Shown here: positions 40,725 to 53,408 of the stretch, piece after piece
Position numbering within the stretch: the stretch's first letter is position 1
How the letters are laid out: each line of letters opens with the position of its first letter
Assembly: GCF_025821625.1 (NCBI RefSeq)
Contig: NZ_JACKSH010000151.1
Location: 1-63,225, forward strand
DNA length: 63,225 nucleotides
Source: Mycolicibacterium pyrenivorans
GTDB taxonomy: Bacteria > Actinomycetota > Actinomycetes > Mycobacteriales > Mycobacteriaceae
Direction of reading: 5' to 3'
The notes under the pieces: generated by a model
Told to the model about the DNA's origin: nothing
What the model saw: the letters and a program-made list of their open reading frames with translations, nothing else
Databases searched by the model: none
Translations under genes and position numbers: made by a program

Positions 40725-41732
40725 ATGACTTTACCGTTGCTCGGACCGATGTCGTTGTCGGGCTTCAAGACCCCTTGGTTCTTCCTGTTCTTCCTGGTCG
40801 TCCTCGGGCTGATCGGGCTCTACGTCGTCGTGCAGATGGCCCGCCAGAGGCGGGTCCTGCGCTTCGCGAACATGGAGCTGCTGGAAAGCGTCGCCCCGAA
40901 GCGGCCCAGTCGGTGGCGCCACCTCCCGGCCACCCTGCTGATCCTGTCGATGGTGCTGTTCACCGTCGCGATGGCGGGTCCGACCCACGACGTCCGCATT
41001 CCCCGCAACCGCGCGGTGGTGATGCTGGTGATCGACGTGTCCCAGTCGATGCGGGCCACCGACGTCGCACCGAACCGGCTGGTGGCCGCGCAGGAGGCGG
41101 CCAAGCAGTTCGCCGATCAGCTGACGGCCGGCATCAACCTGGGACTGATCGCCTATGCGGGCACCGCCACCGTGCTGGTCTCGCCGACCACGAATCGGGA
41201 GGCGACCAAGAACGCGATCGACAAGCTGCAGCTGGCCGACCGCACCGCGACCGGTGAGGGCATCTTCACCGCGCTGCAGGCCGTCGCGACGGTCGGCGCG
41301 GTGATCGGTGGCGGCGACGAGCCGCCGCCGGCGCGGATCGTGCTGATGTCCGACGGCAAGGAGACCGTCCCGTCCAACCCGGACAATCCCAAGGGCGCCT
41401 ACACGGCCGCGCGGACGGCCAAAGACCAGGGCGTGCCCATCTCGACCGTGTCGTTCGGAACGCCCTACGGCTATGTCGAGATCAACGAGCAGCGTCAGCC
41501 GGTCCCGGTGGACGACGATATGCTCAAGAAGATCGCCGACCTCTCAGGTGGTGAGGCGTTCACGGCGTCCAGCCTCGAGCAGCTCAAGGAAGTGTTCACC
41601 AACCTCCAGGAGCAGATCGGCTACGAGACCATCAAGGGTGACGCCAGCGTGGGATGGCTACGGCTGGGCGCCCTGGTGCTGGCCGCCGCGGCGCTGGGCG
41701 CGCTGCTGATCAACCGGCGCCTGCCGAACTGA
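40725..41732 (+). CDS. Membrane-anchored VWA domain protein
   Basis: A 335-residue BatA-like protein. Two N-terminal helices ([20 protein letters not shown] and [19 protein letters not shown]) flank a short loop, and the VWA domain begins at [16 protein letters not shown] with an intact MIDAS DxSxS. A C-terminal helix ([16 protein letters not shown]) follows, so the VWA domain is held at the membrane face by helices on both sides. It starts at ATG 40725, 49 bp after the DUF58 gene, and closes the MoxR cluster. Rv1481 equivalent. Confidence 0.92.
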   Translation: MTLPLLGPMSLSGFKTPWFFLFFLVVLGLIGLYVVVQMARQRRVLRFANMELLESVAPKRPSRWRHLPATLLILSMVLFTVAMAGPTHDVRIPRNRAVVMLVIDVSQSMRATDVAPNRLVAAQEAAKQFADQLTAGINLGLIAYAGTATVLVSPTTNREATKNAIDKLQLADRTATGEGIFTALQAVATVGAVIGGGDEPPPARIVLMSDGKETVPSNPDNPKGAYTAARTAKDQGVPISTVSFGTPYGYVEINEQRQPVPVDDDMLKKIADLSGGEAFTASSLEQLKEVFTNLQEQIGYETIKGDASVGWLRLGALVLAAAALGALLINRRLPN

Positions 41733-41773
41733 CGCGTTCCCGTGTCGATTCGCACCGTAAGGCGATTTCTTAG

Positions 41774-42571
<798 letters not shown>

Positions 42572-42589
42572 GCGGATAGGAAACGAATA

Positions 42590-43399
42590 ATGACAGGGTT
42601 TCTTCAAGGCAAACGGATCCTGGTCACCGGGATCATCACCGACAGCTCGATCGCGTTCCACATCGCCAAGGTCGCCCAGGAGGCCGGCGCCGAGCTGGTG
42701 CTGACCGGGTTCGACCGGATGAAGCTGATCCAGCGTATCGCCGACCGGTTGCCGAATCCGGCGCCGCTGCTGGAACTCGACGTGCAGAACGAGGAACACC
42801 TGGACTCTCTGGCAGGCCGGGTGACCGAGGTGATCGGTGAGGGCAACAAGCTCGACGGCGTCGTGCACTCGATCGGGTTCATGCCGCAGACCGGGATGGG
42901 CATCAACCCGTTCTTCGACGCGCCCTACGAGGATGTCGCCAAGGGCATCCACATCTCGGCGTACTCCTACGCCTCGCTGGCCAAGGCCGTGCTGCCGATC
43001 ATGAACCCAGGCGGCGGCATCGTCGGCATGGACTTCGACCCGACCCGCGCGATGCCCGCCTACAACTGGATGACAGTCGCCAAGAGCGCACTGGAATCGG
43101 TCAACCGGTTCGTGGCCCGCGAAGCCGGCAAGGTCGGTGTGCGCTCGAACCTCGTTGCCGCAGGGCCGATCCGGACTCTGGCGATGAGTGCGATCGTCGG
43201 CGGCGCACTGGGCGACGAAGCCGGCGCGCAGATGCAGCTGCTCGAAGAGGGCTGGGATCAGCGCGCGCCGTTGGGCTGGAACATGAAGGATCCGACGCCG
43301 GTCGCCAAGACGGTGTGTGCGCTGATGTCCGACTGGCTGCCTGCGACGACGGGCACCATCATCTACGCCGACGGCGGAGCGAGCACCCAGCTTCTGTGA
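42590..43399 (+). CDS. inhA: Enoyl-ACP reductase InhA
   Basis: NADH-dependent enoyl-ACP reductase of FAS-II and the target of the isoniazid-NAD adduct. The 269-residue length equals the M. tuberculosis enzyme. Ser94 ([10 protein letters not shown]), catalytic Tyr158 and Lys165 ([11 protein letters not shown]) fall at the standard positions, so Ser94 is the isoniazid-susceptible residue. The N-terminal cofactor motif is [17 protein letters not shown]. It starts at ATG 42590, after fabG1, and its stop overlaps the hemH GTG start. Confidence 0.98.
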   Translation: MTGFLQGKRILVTGIITDSSIAFHIAKVAQEAGAELVLTGFDRMKLIQRIADRLPNPAPLLELDVQNEEHLDSLAGRVTEVIGEGNKLDGVVHSIGFMPQTGMGINPFFDAPYEDVAKGIHISAYSYASLAKAVLPIMNPGGGIVGMDFDPTRAMPAYNWMTVAKSALESVNRFVAREAGKVGVRSNLVAAGPIRTLAMSAIVGGALGDEAGAQMQLLEEGWDQRAPLGWNMKDPTPVAKTVCALMSDWLPATTGTIIYADGGASTQLL

Positions 43400-44418
43400 A
43401 GTTCGACGCCCTGCTGTTGTTGTCGTTCGGCGGCCCCGAGGGCCCCGAGCAGGTGATGCCGTTCCTGGAGAACGTCACGCGGGGACGGGGCATCCCTTCT
43501 GAGCGGCTGGCTGCCGTCGCGGAGCACTACCTGCACTTCGGCGGCGTGTCGCCGATCAACGGCATCAACCGCGAGCTGATCGCGGCGATCGAGACGGAGC
43601 TGGCGCGACGCGGCACGGATCTGCCCGTCTACTTCGGCAACCGCAACTGGGAACCGTACGTCGAGGACACGGTTGCGCGGATGCGGGACAACGGTGTTCG
43701 CAATGCCGCGGTCTTCTCGACGTCGGCATGGGGTGGTTACTCCGGCTGCACGCAGTATCAGGAGGACATCGCACGGGGAAGGATGGCGGCCGGTCCCGAC
43801 GCGCCGCAGCTGACCAAGCTGCGGCAGTACTTCGATCACCCGCTGCTGATCGAGATGTTCGCCGACGCCATCCGTGATGCCGCCGCGACGCTGCCCGAAC
43901 CGTTGCGCGGCGGTGCCCGGCTGGTCTTCACCGCGCATTCGATTCCGTTGCGTGCCGCGTCGCGGTGTGGGCCGGACCTCTACGAGCGTCAGGTCGGTTA
44001 CACCTCCGCGTTGGTGGCCGCGGCGGCCGGTTACCGCGAGTACGACCAGGTATGGCAGTCGCGTTCCGGGCCGCCGCAGGTGCCGTGGCTAGAGCCCGAC
44101 GTCGGCGATCACCTCGAAACGCTGGCGCGGGCCGGTACCGAGGCGGTGATCGTCTGCCCGGTCGGCTTCGTCGCCGACCACATCGAGGTGGTGTGGGACC
44201 TCGACAACGAACTGGCCGAGCAGGCCGCCGAGGCGGGGATCGCGTTCGCCCGGGCGTCCACGCCCAATGCGCAGCCCCGGTTCGCTGCGCTGGTCGTGGA
44301 TCTGGTCGACGAGTTGCGCCTCGGTCTGCCCGCGGCACGGGTCGCCGGAGCCGGCGCGGTCCCCGGCTACGGTCAAAGCCGCAACGGCGACCTGTGCACC
44401 CCGGCCTGTTCCATCTGA
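43396..44418 (+). CDS. hemH: Ferrochelatase (coproporphyrin III type)
   Basis: Inserts iron into the porphyrin ring. In actinobacteria this is thought to be coproporphyrin III ferrochelatase (CpfC) of the coproporphyrin-dependent haem pathway. The 340-residue protein has [22 protein letters not shown] near the start, a central [13 protein letters not shown] with the active-site histidine, and [22 protein letters not shown]. The C-terminus ends [11 protein letters not shown]; with the earlier Cys in YSGCTQYQ, these could ligate the [2Fe-2S] cluster reported for mycobacterial ferrochelatase. GTG 43396 overlaps the inhA stop. Confidence 0.95.
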   Translation: MKFDALLLLSFGGPEGPEQVMPFLENVTRGRGIPSERLAAVAEHYLHFGGVSPINGINRELIAAIETELARRGTDLPVYFGNRNWEPYVEDTVARMRDNGVRNAAVFSTSAWGGYSGCTQYQEDIARGRMAAGPDAPQLTKLRQYFDHPLLIEMFADAIRDAAATLPEPLRGGARLVFTAHSIPLRAASRCGPDLYERQVGYTSALVAAAAGYREYDQVWQSRSGPPQVPWLEPDVGDHLETLARAGTEAVIVCPVGFVADHIEVVWDLDNELAEQAAEAGIAFARASTPNAQPRFAALVVDLVDELRLGLPAARVAGAGAVPGYGQSRNGDLCTPACSI

Positions 44419-44422
44419 AAGG

Positions 44423-45280
44423 CTAGCCGCGCCAGGCAGATTCGAGTATCGAACTGACCGCAGCCAGGCGTGCGGAGCGCACGACCGAATTCAACGGACG
44501 CAGCGCATCGCTGGCGAGCTGAACCTCCGAGGAACTCTGCAGGCCGCTCGGGATGAGCCCGGCGCTGACGGTGATGATCGCGTCGACGTGCGCCGCGTTC
44601 TCGAGGACACGCACCGCGCGTGCCGGTGCGTGGTCGGGAATCCGGTGGGCACTGGTGGAGTCGAGAACCTGCTCGACCAGCCGACGTGGATCGGCCACCT
44701 CACCTCCTGGGGCGCCTGCTCGCAGCGCCCCCAGGGCGTCCGCCGCAGCGCGTACCGCATCGCGCAGCGCGTACTCCTCTGCGCCGAGGTCGAGCTGCTC
44801 GGGCACCGGGCTGGAGGCCAGCGAGTACACCGTCCACGACAGCGCACACAACTCGGGCTCGAACTCGAACCCGTCGTCGGCGTCGGAGGCGTCGGGGTAT
44901 TCGAATTCGGGCACGAGCCCGACGGGGGAGTCCGCAGGCCCGACGATGATCGCCTCGCCTGCCGTGATGGCGTCGCGGCCGAACTGGGTGCCCGGAGGTA
45001 GGCCCCGGACGTCTCCGGGGACCGGTAGAGCCAGCGCGATGGCGGGCTGGGCCATGGCTGCCCGGGCCGCGGTGCGCATGGTCTGGAGCAGCGACACCGC
45101 GCCCGCGTCGTCGAGATCCGGCCAGGGCAGGCCAGTGCGGTCGGCGGCGGCGGAGTCGTATGCCGTGACCGAATGTCTTGGCGTCCATTGAGATAACGCA
45201 TCCAAGACATCGTCGGGCGCGGCCGCGCCTGCCAACCAGGCATTGGCCCAAACCGACAACGAAACACTGGGGCACCACAT
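44423..45280 (-). CDS. Conserved mycobacterial protein (Rv1486c-like)
   Basis: A 285-residue protein of unknown function. It is acidic, with a repeated-helix character in the C-terminal half ([48 protein letters not shown]) and no transmembrane segment or recognisable catalytic motif. The N-terminal [23 protein letters not shown] segment recurs in mycobacterial homologues I recall at this locus. It converges on hemH (4 bp between the stops) and is divergent from the nfeD-like gene. Its expression may be independent of both. Confidence 0.8.
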   Translation of the reverse strand: MWCPSVSLSVWANAWLAGAAAPDDVLDALSQWTPRHSVTAYDSAAADRTGLPWPDLDDAGAVSLLQTMRTAARAAMAQPAIALALPVPGDVRGLPPGTQFGRDAITAGEAIIVGPADSPVGLVPEFEYPDASDADDGFEFEPELCALSWTVYSLASSPVPEQLDLGAEEYALRDAVRAAADALGALRAGAPGGEVADPRRLVEQVLDSTSAHRIPDHAPARAVRVLENAAHVDAIITVSAGLIPSGLQSSSEVQLASDALRPLNSVVRSARLAAVSSILESAWRG

Positions 45281-45339
45281 GATGCAGGCAGTGTAGTTGT
45301 TACCCGCGCATCGGGTCGGCTGCGCGCTAGGCTCGGGTC

Positions 45340-45774
45340 ATGCCTGTTCCGCTGATCTGGCTGATCGCAGCACTGGCCCTCGCGGGCGCCGAGGCGCTCA
45401 CCGGTGACCTGTTCCTGCTGATGCTCAGCGGCGGGGCGCTGGCCGCAGCTGGTACCAGCTGGCTGCTCGCGTGGCCCGTCTGGGCCGACGGTTTGGTGTT
45501 CCTGCTGGTATCGGTCCTGCTGCTGGTGGGGGTCCGCCCGGCGATCAAGCGGCGGGTGCAGTCGGGCAAGGGTCTGCTGGATCCGGCCAAAGCCCTCGAA
45601 GGCAAGAGCGCGCTGGTGCTCGACCGGGTGGCGCGCCACGAAGGTCAGGTCAAGCTCGACGGGGAGATCTGGACGGCGCGGCCCCACGTCGAGACCGATG
45701 TCTACGAAGCCGGTGACCAGGTGACCGTCGTTCACATCGACGGGGCCACCGCGGTGGTCGCCAAGATCGTCTAG
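45340..45774 (+). CDS. NfeD-like membrane protein
   Basis: A 144-residue NfeD-family protein: three closely spaced hydrophobic helices (LIWLIAALALAGAEAL, LFLLMLSGGALAAAGTSWLLA, DGLVFLLVSVLLLVGV) followed by a small OB-fold domain, about residues 75-144, ending VVHIDGATAVVAKIV. NfeD proteins pair with SPFH/band-7 proteins, and such a gene follows 14 bp later. Together they are expected to organise membrane microdomains. Rv1487 equivalent. Confidence 0.9.
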   Translation: MPVPLIWLIAALALAGAEALTGDLFLLMLSGGALAAAGTSWLLAWPVWADGLVFLLVSVLLLVGVRPAIKRRVQSGKGLLDPAKALEGKSALVLDRVARHEGQVKLDGEIWTARPHVETDVYEAGDQVTVVHIDGATAVVAKIV

Positions 45775-45788
45775 AGAAGGAGTCTGTT

Positions 45789-47009
45789 GTGGACGGTGCT
45801 GTCGCAGGGTTGGTCCTGCTGGCCGTATTGGTGGTGTTCGCCGTGATCGTCGTGGCGAAATCGGTGGCGCTGGTACCCCAGGCGGAGGCCGCGGTGATCG
45901 AACGCCTGGGCCGCTACAGCAAGACGGTGTCAGGGCAGCTGACGCTGCTGCTGCCCTTCATCGACAAGATCCGGGCGCGGGTCGACCTGCGCGAGCGGGT
46001 GGTGTCGTTCCCCCCGCAGCCGGTGATCACCGAGGACAACCTGACGGTGAACATCGACACGGTCGTCTACTTCCAGGTCACCAACCCGCAGGCGGCGGTC
46101 TACCAGATCAGCAACTACATCGTCGGCGTCGAGCAACTGACCACCACCACACTGCGCAACGTGGTGGGCGGCATGACGCTGGAACAGACACTGACCTCTC
46201 GTGACTCGATCAACGGCCAGCTCCGCGGGGTGCTCGACGAGGCCACCAACCGATGGGGTCTGCGGGTGGCCCGGGTCGAACTGCGCAGCATCGATCCGCC
46301 GCCGTCGATCCAGGACTCGATGGAGAAGCAGATGCGCGCCGACCGGGAGAAGCGCGCGATGATCCTGACCGCGGAGGGCCACCGGGAGGCGTCCATCAAG
46401 CAGGCGGAGGGGCAGAAACAGTCCCAGATCCTGGCGGCAGAAGGCGCGAAGCAGGCCGCCATCCTCACCGCCGAGGCCGACCGGCAGTCGCGCATGTTGC
46501 GGGCCCAGGGTGAGCGCGCCGCCTCCTACCTCCAGGCCCAGGGTCAGGCCAAGGCGATCGAGAAGACCTTCGCCGCCATCAAGGCCGGTCGCCCCACCCC
46601 GGAGATGCTGGCCTACCAGTACCTGCAGACGTTGCCGCAGATGGCCAAGGGCGAGGCGAACAAGGTGTGGCTGGTGCCCAGCGATTTCGGCGCGGCGCTG
46701 CAGGGCTTCACCAAGCTGCTGGGCGCGCCGGGTGAGGACGGGGTGTTCCGCTACACGCCGTCGCCGGTCGAGGAGAATCTGCCCAAGCCGGAGGACGACT
46801 CGGCCGAGGTGGCCGACTGGTTCAACACCCAGACCGACCCGGAGATCGCTCAGGCGGTCGCCGAGGCGGTGGCCGAGGCGCGCACCCCGGTGGCCGGCCT
46901 CGACGGGCCGCGGCAGTACCCGCCGCTGACGCAACAGTCGCAGCCGGACGCGACCGACTACACCAACCTGCAGGCCCCGGCGCCGCGCCACGGTGCTCCG
47001 GGCGAATGA
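45789..47009 (+). CDS. SPFH/band-7 (stomatin-like) protein
   Basis: A 406-residue membrane-anchored SPFH protein. One N-terminal helix (GLVLLAVLVVFAVIVVAKSVALV) precedes the band-7 domain (VPQAEAAVIERLGRYSKTVSGQLTLLLPFIDKI). A long alanine/glutamate/glutamine-rich coiled coil (residues about 190-255, e.g. GHREASIKQAEGQKQSQILAAEGAKQAA) drives oligomerisation. The C-terminal 80 residues are proline-rich and likely disordered. It follows its NfeD partner by 14 bp. Start GTG 45789. Rv1488 equivalent. Confidence 0.93.
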   Translation: MDGAVAGLVLLAVLVVFAVIVVAKSVALVPQAEAAVIERLGRYSKTVSGQLTLLLPFIDKIRARVDLRERVVSFPPQPVITEDNLTVNIDTVVYFQVTNPQAAVYQISNYIVGVEQLTTTTLRNVVGGMTLEQTLTSRDSINGQLRGVLDEATNRWGLRVARVELRSIDPPPSIQDSMEKQMRADREKRAMILTAEGHREASIKQAEGQKQSQILAAEGAKQAAILTAEADRQSRMLRAQGERAASYLQAQGQAKAIEKTFAAIKAGRPTPEMLAYQYLQTLPQMAKGEANKVWLVPSDFGAALQGFTKLLGAPGEDGVFRYTPSPVEENLPKPEDDSAEVADWFNTQTDPEIAQAVAEAVAEARTPVAGLDGPRQYPPLTQQSQPDATDYTNLQAPAPRHGAPGE

Positions 47010-47368
47010 CAGTGCTGACCTCGACGAGGACCTACGCGACACTGGCCGCGTTGCAGGCAGGCGACGCCGTGGCGTGCGCGGTGCCGATCGCCCCGATCGA
47101 GAAGGCCTTCGACGACGTCGGGCTCGCACCGGAACTGCGGCCGGTCATCCCGTTCGTCAAGGCGGCCGCAGCCATCGGACTGTTGTCGGTGTACCGGTTC
47201 CCGGGGTTGGCGCGGCTCACCACGTTCATGCTGACCGTCTACTTCGTGCTGGCGGTCGGCTTTCACATCAAGGCCAGGGACTGGAGCCCGGGGCTGGTGG
47301 CGGCGTCGTCGTTCCTCGGCCTGTACGGGGCGATGACGGTGAAGGGGCCGTCGGTCAACCGGCGGTGA
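47006..47368 (+). CDS. DoxX-like membrane protein
   Basis: A 120-residue protein with about four predicted helices in DoxX-like arrangement: PVIPFVKAAAAIGLLSVYRFPGLARLTTFMLTVYFVLAVGFHIKARDWSPGLVAASSFLGLYGAM contains the last three. Its ATG overlaps the band-7 stop (ATGA). Function is unknown; DoxX-family members have been linked to oxidative-stress and envelope functions. The 3' end overlaps the convergent TVP38 gene by 14 bp. Confidence 0.78.
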   Translation: MTVLTSTRTYATLAALQAGDAVACAVPIAPIEKAFDDVGLAPELRPVIPFVKAAAAIGLLSVYRFPGLARLTTFMLTVYFVLAVGFHIKARDWSPGLVAASSFLGLYGAMTVKGPSVNRR

Positions 47369-48092
47369 TCCGTTCGGCGGGCTCGGCCGGTTCGTCGCCG
47401 GAGGTACTGCGCTGTGACCGGAACTCGTAGACCAGCCCGGCGACGCCGACGCTCGCCGTGCACAGCGACACCAGGAACAGCAGGGGGCTGACATTGCCCG
47501 TGAGGGCGTCGCCGAGAATGACGATCGCCGCGGTGCCGGGGAGCAGGCCCACGAAGGTCGCCAGCGTGTACGGCAGCACCCGGACCGCCGACGAGCCCGC
47601 CGCGTAGTTCAGCACCGAGAACGGGACGGCGGGAATCATCCGCATCGACAGCACGGTCGGCCAGCCGCGTTCGGCCAGCCGCGCATTGACCGCATCCAGG
47701 CGTGGGTGGGTGACCAGTCGGTCCATGCGCCAGCCCGCCGCGCGAATCAGCAGGAGCGCGATCAAGGCGCTCGCGGTGCTGGCGAGCACCGCCATCGGGA
47801 CCCCCAGGTACGGACCGAACAGCAGGCCCGCGGCCAGTGTGAACATGGTGCGCGGAAACGGGAACACCGTGACGACGAGGTGGGCGGCCACGAAGGCGAG
47901 TGGGAACCACGGGCCCACCGACGTGGCCCAGTCCCGCAGCTGGATCGCGGTCGGCAGCGGTACGAGGACCGCAACTGCGATGAGGATCACAATGGCGGTC
48001 AGAATGGCTGCGAACCGGCGCGGGGGAAGAGTTCGCAAGGTAGCGGTCGTCGCGGCACCGACGGTGCGCAGCGTGCTGACGACGGACTTCAC
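47355..48092 (-). CDS. TVP38/TMEM64 (DedA-like) membrane protein
   Basis: A 245-residue integral membrane protein of the VTT/SNARE-associated family, thought to scramble or transport lipids or small anions. About six helices are present, with the family motif VVTVFPFPRTMFTLAAGLLFGPYLGVPMAVLAS near the middle and RMIPAVPFSVLNYAAGSSAVRVLPYTLATFVGLLPGTA after it. The frame runs upstream to 48194, but GTG 48092 with GGGAG just before it avoids invading the mutA promoter region. Rv1491c equivalent. It is divergent from mutA. Confidence 0.85.
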   Translation of the reverse strand: MKSVVSTLRTVGAATTATLRTLPPRRFAAILTAIVILIAVAVLVPLPTAIQLRDWATSVGPWFPLAFVAAHLVVTVFPFPRTMFTLAAGLLFGPYLGVPMAVLASTASALIALLLIRAAGWRMDRLVTHPRLDAVNARLAERGWPTVLSMRMIPAVPFSVLNYAAGSSAVRVLPYTLATFVGLLPGTAAIVILGDALTGNVSPLLFLVSLCTASVGVAGLVYEFRSQRSTSGDEPAEPAERITAG

Positions 48093-48120
48093 GTCTCCCA
48101 ACAGTACGGGGCCGCGGCGA

Positions 48121-48142
48121 ACGCCTGTTGTCTGACAGGCGT
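48121..48142. promoter_or_regulatory. Strong inverted repeat between TVP38 and mutA
   Basis: ACGCCTGT-TGTCTG-ACAGGCGT has perfect 8-bp arms and a 6-base centre. It lies 60 bp before the mutA start and 28 bp before the divergent TVP38 gene. It could be a repressor or activator site or an RNA hairpin in the mutA leader. No cobalamin riboswitch features were recognised here. Confidence 0.5.
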
Positions 48143-48202
48143 GGCCACGGAGAACATCAGCCCGACCGGGGCACTCCGGCGTGACGGGCATCATTTAGCC
48201 TG

Positions 48203-50083
48203 ATGGCTGTGCAGAATCCCAGCGCCGGCGCTGCCGGGGGTGTAGTCGATTCCGATCTCGACCGATGGCGGTCCGCTGTGGCGGAAGTCCTGGCGAAGTC
48301 CAGCCGGCGCGACCCCGCAGATCTGCCCGCAGAGCCGGAACGGCTGCTGGATTCGCAGACCTATGACGGCTTCGCTATCCGGCCCCTGTACACCGGCGTC
48401 GATGAGCTCGCCGAGCCCGAGTTGCCGGGCTGGTGGCCCTTCGTGCGCGGCGGTGACGCCGTGCGTGACGTCAAGGCGGGATGGAGGGTCGCCGAGGCCT
48501 TTCCCACCGAAGGGTCGACGGCCGACGACGGCAACGGCTCGGTGCTGCTCGCGCTGACCGAGGGCGTCAGCGCGCTGGTGCTGCGGGTCGGCGGCGACGA
48601 GGGCGCGCTGCCCCCGGCCGCCCTGGACCGGTTGCTCGACGGGGTCTTCCTCGACCTCGTACCCGTGGTGCTGGAGATCACGGGAGACGGTGAGACCTAC
48701 CTGGCGGCCGCCGATGCGCTGCTCGCCCTGCTGACCGGACTCGACGACGACCAGCGGTCCCGGCTGTCGGTGGATCTCGGCGCCGACCCGTTGACGGCGC
48801 CGCTGGCGGGACGGTCCGCTCCCGCGCTCGGCGACGTGGTGGCGACCGCGGAGAAGATCGCTGGATACGAAGGACACGTGCGGGCGATCACCGTCGACGG
48901 ACCGGCGTTCCACAACCTCGGTGCCAACGCGTCGTGGGAACTCGGTGCCGCGATCGCCGCGGGCGTGGCCTACCTGCGCCTGCTGGTCGACGCCGGACTG
49001 CCTGCCGCCACCGCTCTCGGGCAGATCAGCTTCCGGTTCGCGGCGGACGACGACCAGTTCATGACCATCGCGAAACTCCGTGCCGCGCGCCAACTCTGGG
49101 CGCGGGTGGCCGACGTGGTGGGGGAGCCCGACGCGGGCGCGGCGACGGTGCACGCGACGACCTCGCTTGCCATGATGGCGCAGCGCGATCCCTGGGTGAA
49201 CATGTTGCGCACCACTGTGGCAGCGTTCTCGGCAGGCGTCGGGGGCGCCGACACCGTGCTGGTGCATCCGTTCGACGTCGCTATTCCGGGTGGATTCCCC
49301 GGCACCGCACGCAGTTTCGCGCGGCGCATCGCGCGCAACACTCAGTTGCTGCTGCTCGAGGAGTCCCACGTCGGCCGGGTACTCGACCCGTCCGCCGGCT
49401 CTTGGTTCGTCGAGGACCTCACCCGTGAACTGGCCGAGCAGGCCTGGGGACACTTCCAGGAGATCGAGGCCAAGGACGGTTTCGAAGCCGCCGGAGACCA
49501 CATCAGCGGACGCATCGCAGGGGTCGCCGAGCGCCGTGCGGCGGACATCGCGCACCGCAGGACCGCCCTGACCGGTGTCAACGAATACCCGAACCTCGCC
49601 GAAGTCCCGCTGCCGCCCGGCGAGGTGCTGCCCTCGGTTCGGCGCTACGCCTCGGGTTTCGAAGCGCTGCGGGACCGCTCGGACGTTCATCTGGAGAAGA
49701 CGGGCGCAAGGCCGCAGGCGCTGCTCCTGCCGCTCGGTCCGCTCGCCGAACACAACATCCGCACCACGTTCGCCGCCAACCTGCTGGCCTCCGGCGGGAT
49801 CGAGGCGATCAATCCCGGTCCGCTTGACGCCGCCGGTGTCGGAACGGCGGTGTCGGACGCAGGCGGCACCGCGATCGCGGTGATCTGCGGGACCGACGCC
49901 CGCTACGCGAACGAGGCCTCCGCCGCGGTCGAGGCGGCCCGCCGGGCCGGTGTGCCCCACATCCTGCTCGCCGGACCCGAGAAGGCGGTCGCAGAAGCCG
50001 ATTCGAAGCCCGACGGCTACCTGACCGCCAAGATCGACGCGGTCGAAGCGTTGTCGGACCTGCTCAACCGATTGGGTGCATGA
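48203..50083 (+). CDS. mutA: Methylmalonyl-CoA mutase small (beta) subunit
   Basis: Non-catalytic partner of MutB in the adenosylcobalamin-dependent conversion between methylmalonyl-CoA and succinyl-CoA. The 626-residue protein has the mutase TIM-barrel half and a degenerate cobalamin-binding half: the DxHxxG histidine motif seen in MutB is missing from its C-terminal region, as expected for beta subunits. It starts at ATG 48203; mutB begins 1 bp after its stop. The pathway handles propionyl-CoA from odd-chain and branched lipids and cholesterol. Rv1492 equivalent. Confidence 0.95.
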   Translation: MAVQNPSAGAAGGVVDSDLDRWRSAVAEVLAKSSRRDPADLPAEPERLLDSQTYDGFAIRPLYTGVDELAEPELPGWWPFVRGGDAVRDVKAGWRVAEAFPTEGSTADDGNGSVLLALTEGVSALVLRVGGDEGALPPAALDRLLDGVFLDLVPVVLEITGDGETYLAAADALLALLTGLDDDQRSRLSVDLGADPLTAPLAGRSAPALGDVVATAEKIAGYEGHVRAITVDGPAFHNLGANASWELGAAIAAGVAYLRLLVDAGLPAATALGQISFRFAADDDQFMTIAKLRAARQLWARVADVVGEPDAGAATVHATTSLAMMAQRDPWVNMLRTTVAAFSAGVGGADTVLVHPFDVAIPGGFPGTARSFARRIARNTQLLLLEESHVGRVLDPSAGSWFVEDLTRELAEQAWGHFQEIEAKDGFEAAGDHISGRIAGVAERRAADIAHRRTALTGVNEYPNLAEVPLPPGEVLPSVRRYASGFEALRDRSDVHLEKTGARPQALLLPLGPLAEHNIRTTFAANLLASGGIEAINPGPLDAAGVGTAVSDAGGTAIAVICGTDARYANEASAAVEAARRAGVPHILLAGPEKAVAEADSKPDGYLTAKIDAVEALSDLLNRLGA

Positions 50084-50084
50084 G

Positions 50085-52337
<2,253 letters not shown>

Positions 52338-53357
52338 ATGAGCCAACCGGTCAGGGAGCTGGCGGCCGCCGTCCGCGACGGCGATCGCTCGGCTCTGGCG
52401 CGGGCGATCACGCTGGTGGAGTCCACCCGTGCCGACCACCGGCAGCAAGCTCAGGAACTGCTGCTCGAGCTCTCCCCCGCACGCGGGAGGTCCCCCCAGC
52501 CGGATGCAGGCACTGCGCTGCACGTCGGCATCACCGGTGTGCCCGGAGTGGGCAAGTCGACCAGCATCGAGGCGCTCGGGATGCACCTGATCGAGCGGGG
52601 GCACCGGGTCGCGGTCCTTGCCGTCGACCCGTCGTCCACCCGCACCGGTGGCTCGATCCTCGGCGACAAGACCCGGATGGCACGCTTGGCGGTTCACGAT
52701 GACGCCTACATCCGGCCCTCGCCGACTTCGGGGACACTCGGCGGCGTCGCGAAGGCGACACGCGAGACGATCGTGTTGCTGGAGGCCGCGGGCTACGACG
52801 TCATCCTGGTGGAGACGGTCGGGGTGGGGCAGTCCGAAGTGGCGGTTGCCAACATGGTGGACACCTTCGTGTTCCTCACGCTGGCCCGTACCGGCGATCA
52901 ACTGCAGGGAATCAAGAAGGGCGTGCTCGAACTCGCCGACATCGTCGTCGTCAACAAGGCCGACGGCGAACACGCCGTCGAGGCCAAGGCGGCGGCCCGG
53001 GAGCTCGCCGGCGCCATCCGCCTGATCTATCCGCGCGAAACCCTCTGGCGCCCGCCGGTTCTGACGATGAGTGCGCTGCACGGCACCGGGCTGAGCGAGC
53101 TCTGGGACACCGTGCTCAAGCATCGCGATGTGCTCACCGAGGCAGGGGAGTTCGACGCCCGCAGACGCAAGCAGCAGGTGGATTGGACCTGGTCGATGGT
53201 CCGCGACACCGTGCTCGACCGCGTGCTGTCCAGCCCCGGTGTCCGCCGGATCCGGGCCGACGTCGAGCGCCGGGTGCGCGACGGTGAGCTGACGCCGGCG
53301 CTTGCTGCGCAGCAGATCCTCGAGGCCGCGGACGCGCCGTCCACGGCCGCTGGTTAA
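52338..53357 (+). CDS. meaB: Methylmalonyl-CoA mutase chaperone GTPase MeaB
   Basis: G3E-type GTPase that guards MutB cofactor loading and repair. The 339-residue protein has the P-loop GVPGVGKST (residues 67-75), DPSSTRTGGSILGDKTRM (MeaB/ArgK signature), the GVGQSE switch region, and the guanine-specificity motif VVNKAD. It is the last gene of mutA-mutB-meaB. In M. tuberculosis the mazE4-mazF4 toxin-antitoxin pair lies between mutB and this gene (Rv1496); here they are directly adjacent, so that module is absent. Confidence 0.96.
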   Translation: MSQPVRELAAAVRDGDRSALARAITLVESTRADHRQQAQELLLELSPARGRSPQPDAGTALHVGITGVPGVGKSTSIEALGMHLIERGHRVAVLAVDPSSTRTGGSILGDKTRMARLAVHDDAYIRPSPTSGTLGGVAKATRETIVLLEAAGYDVILVETVGVGQSEVAVANMVDTFVFLTLARTGDQLQGIKKGVLELADIVVVNKADGEHAVEAKAAARELAGAIRLIYPRETLWRPPVLTMSALHGTGLSELWDTVLKHRDVLTEAGEFDARRRKQQVDWTWSMVRDTVLDRVLSSPGVRRIRADVERRVRDGELTPALAAQQILEAADAPSTAAG

Positions 53358-53408
53358 CAAATCGGTAACGCCTGTTTTCTTTGCCGCGCGCCGGAGTAAA
53401 TTCAAATT

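Noticed and set aside
52338..53357. A MazEF toxin-antitoxin pair between mutB and meaB, as in M. tuberculosis
   Set aside because: meaB begins directly after the mutB stop codon, leaving no room for other genes.
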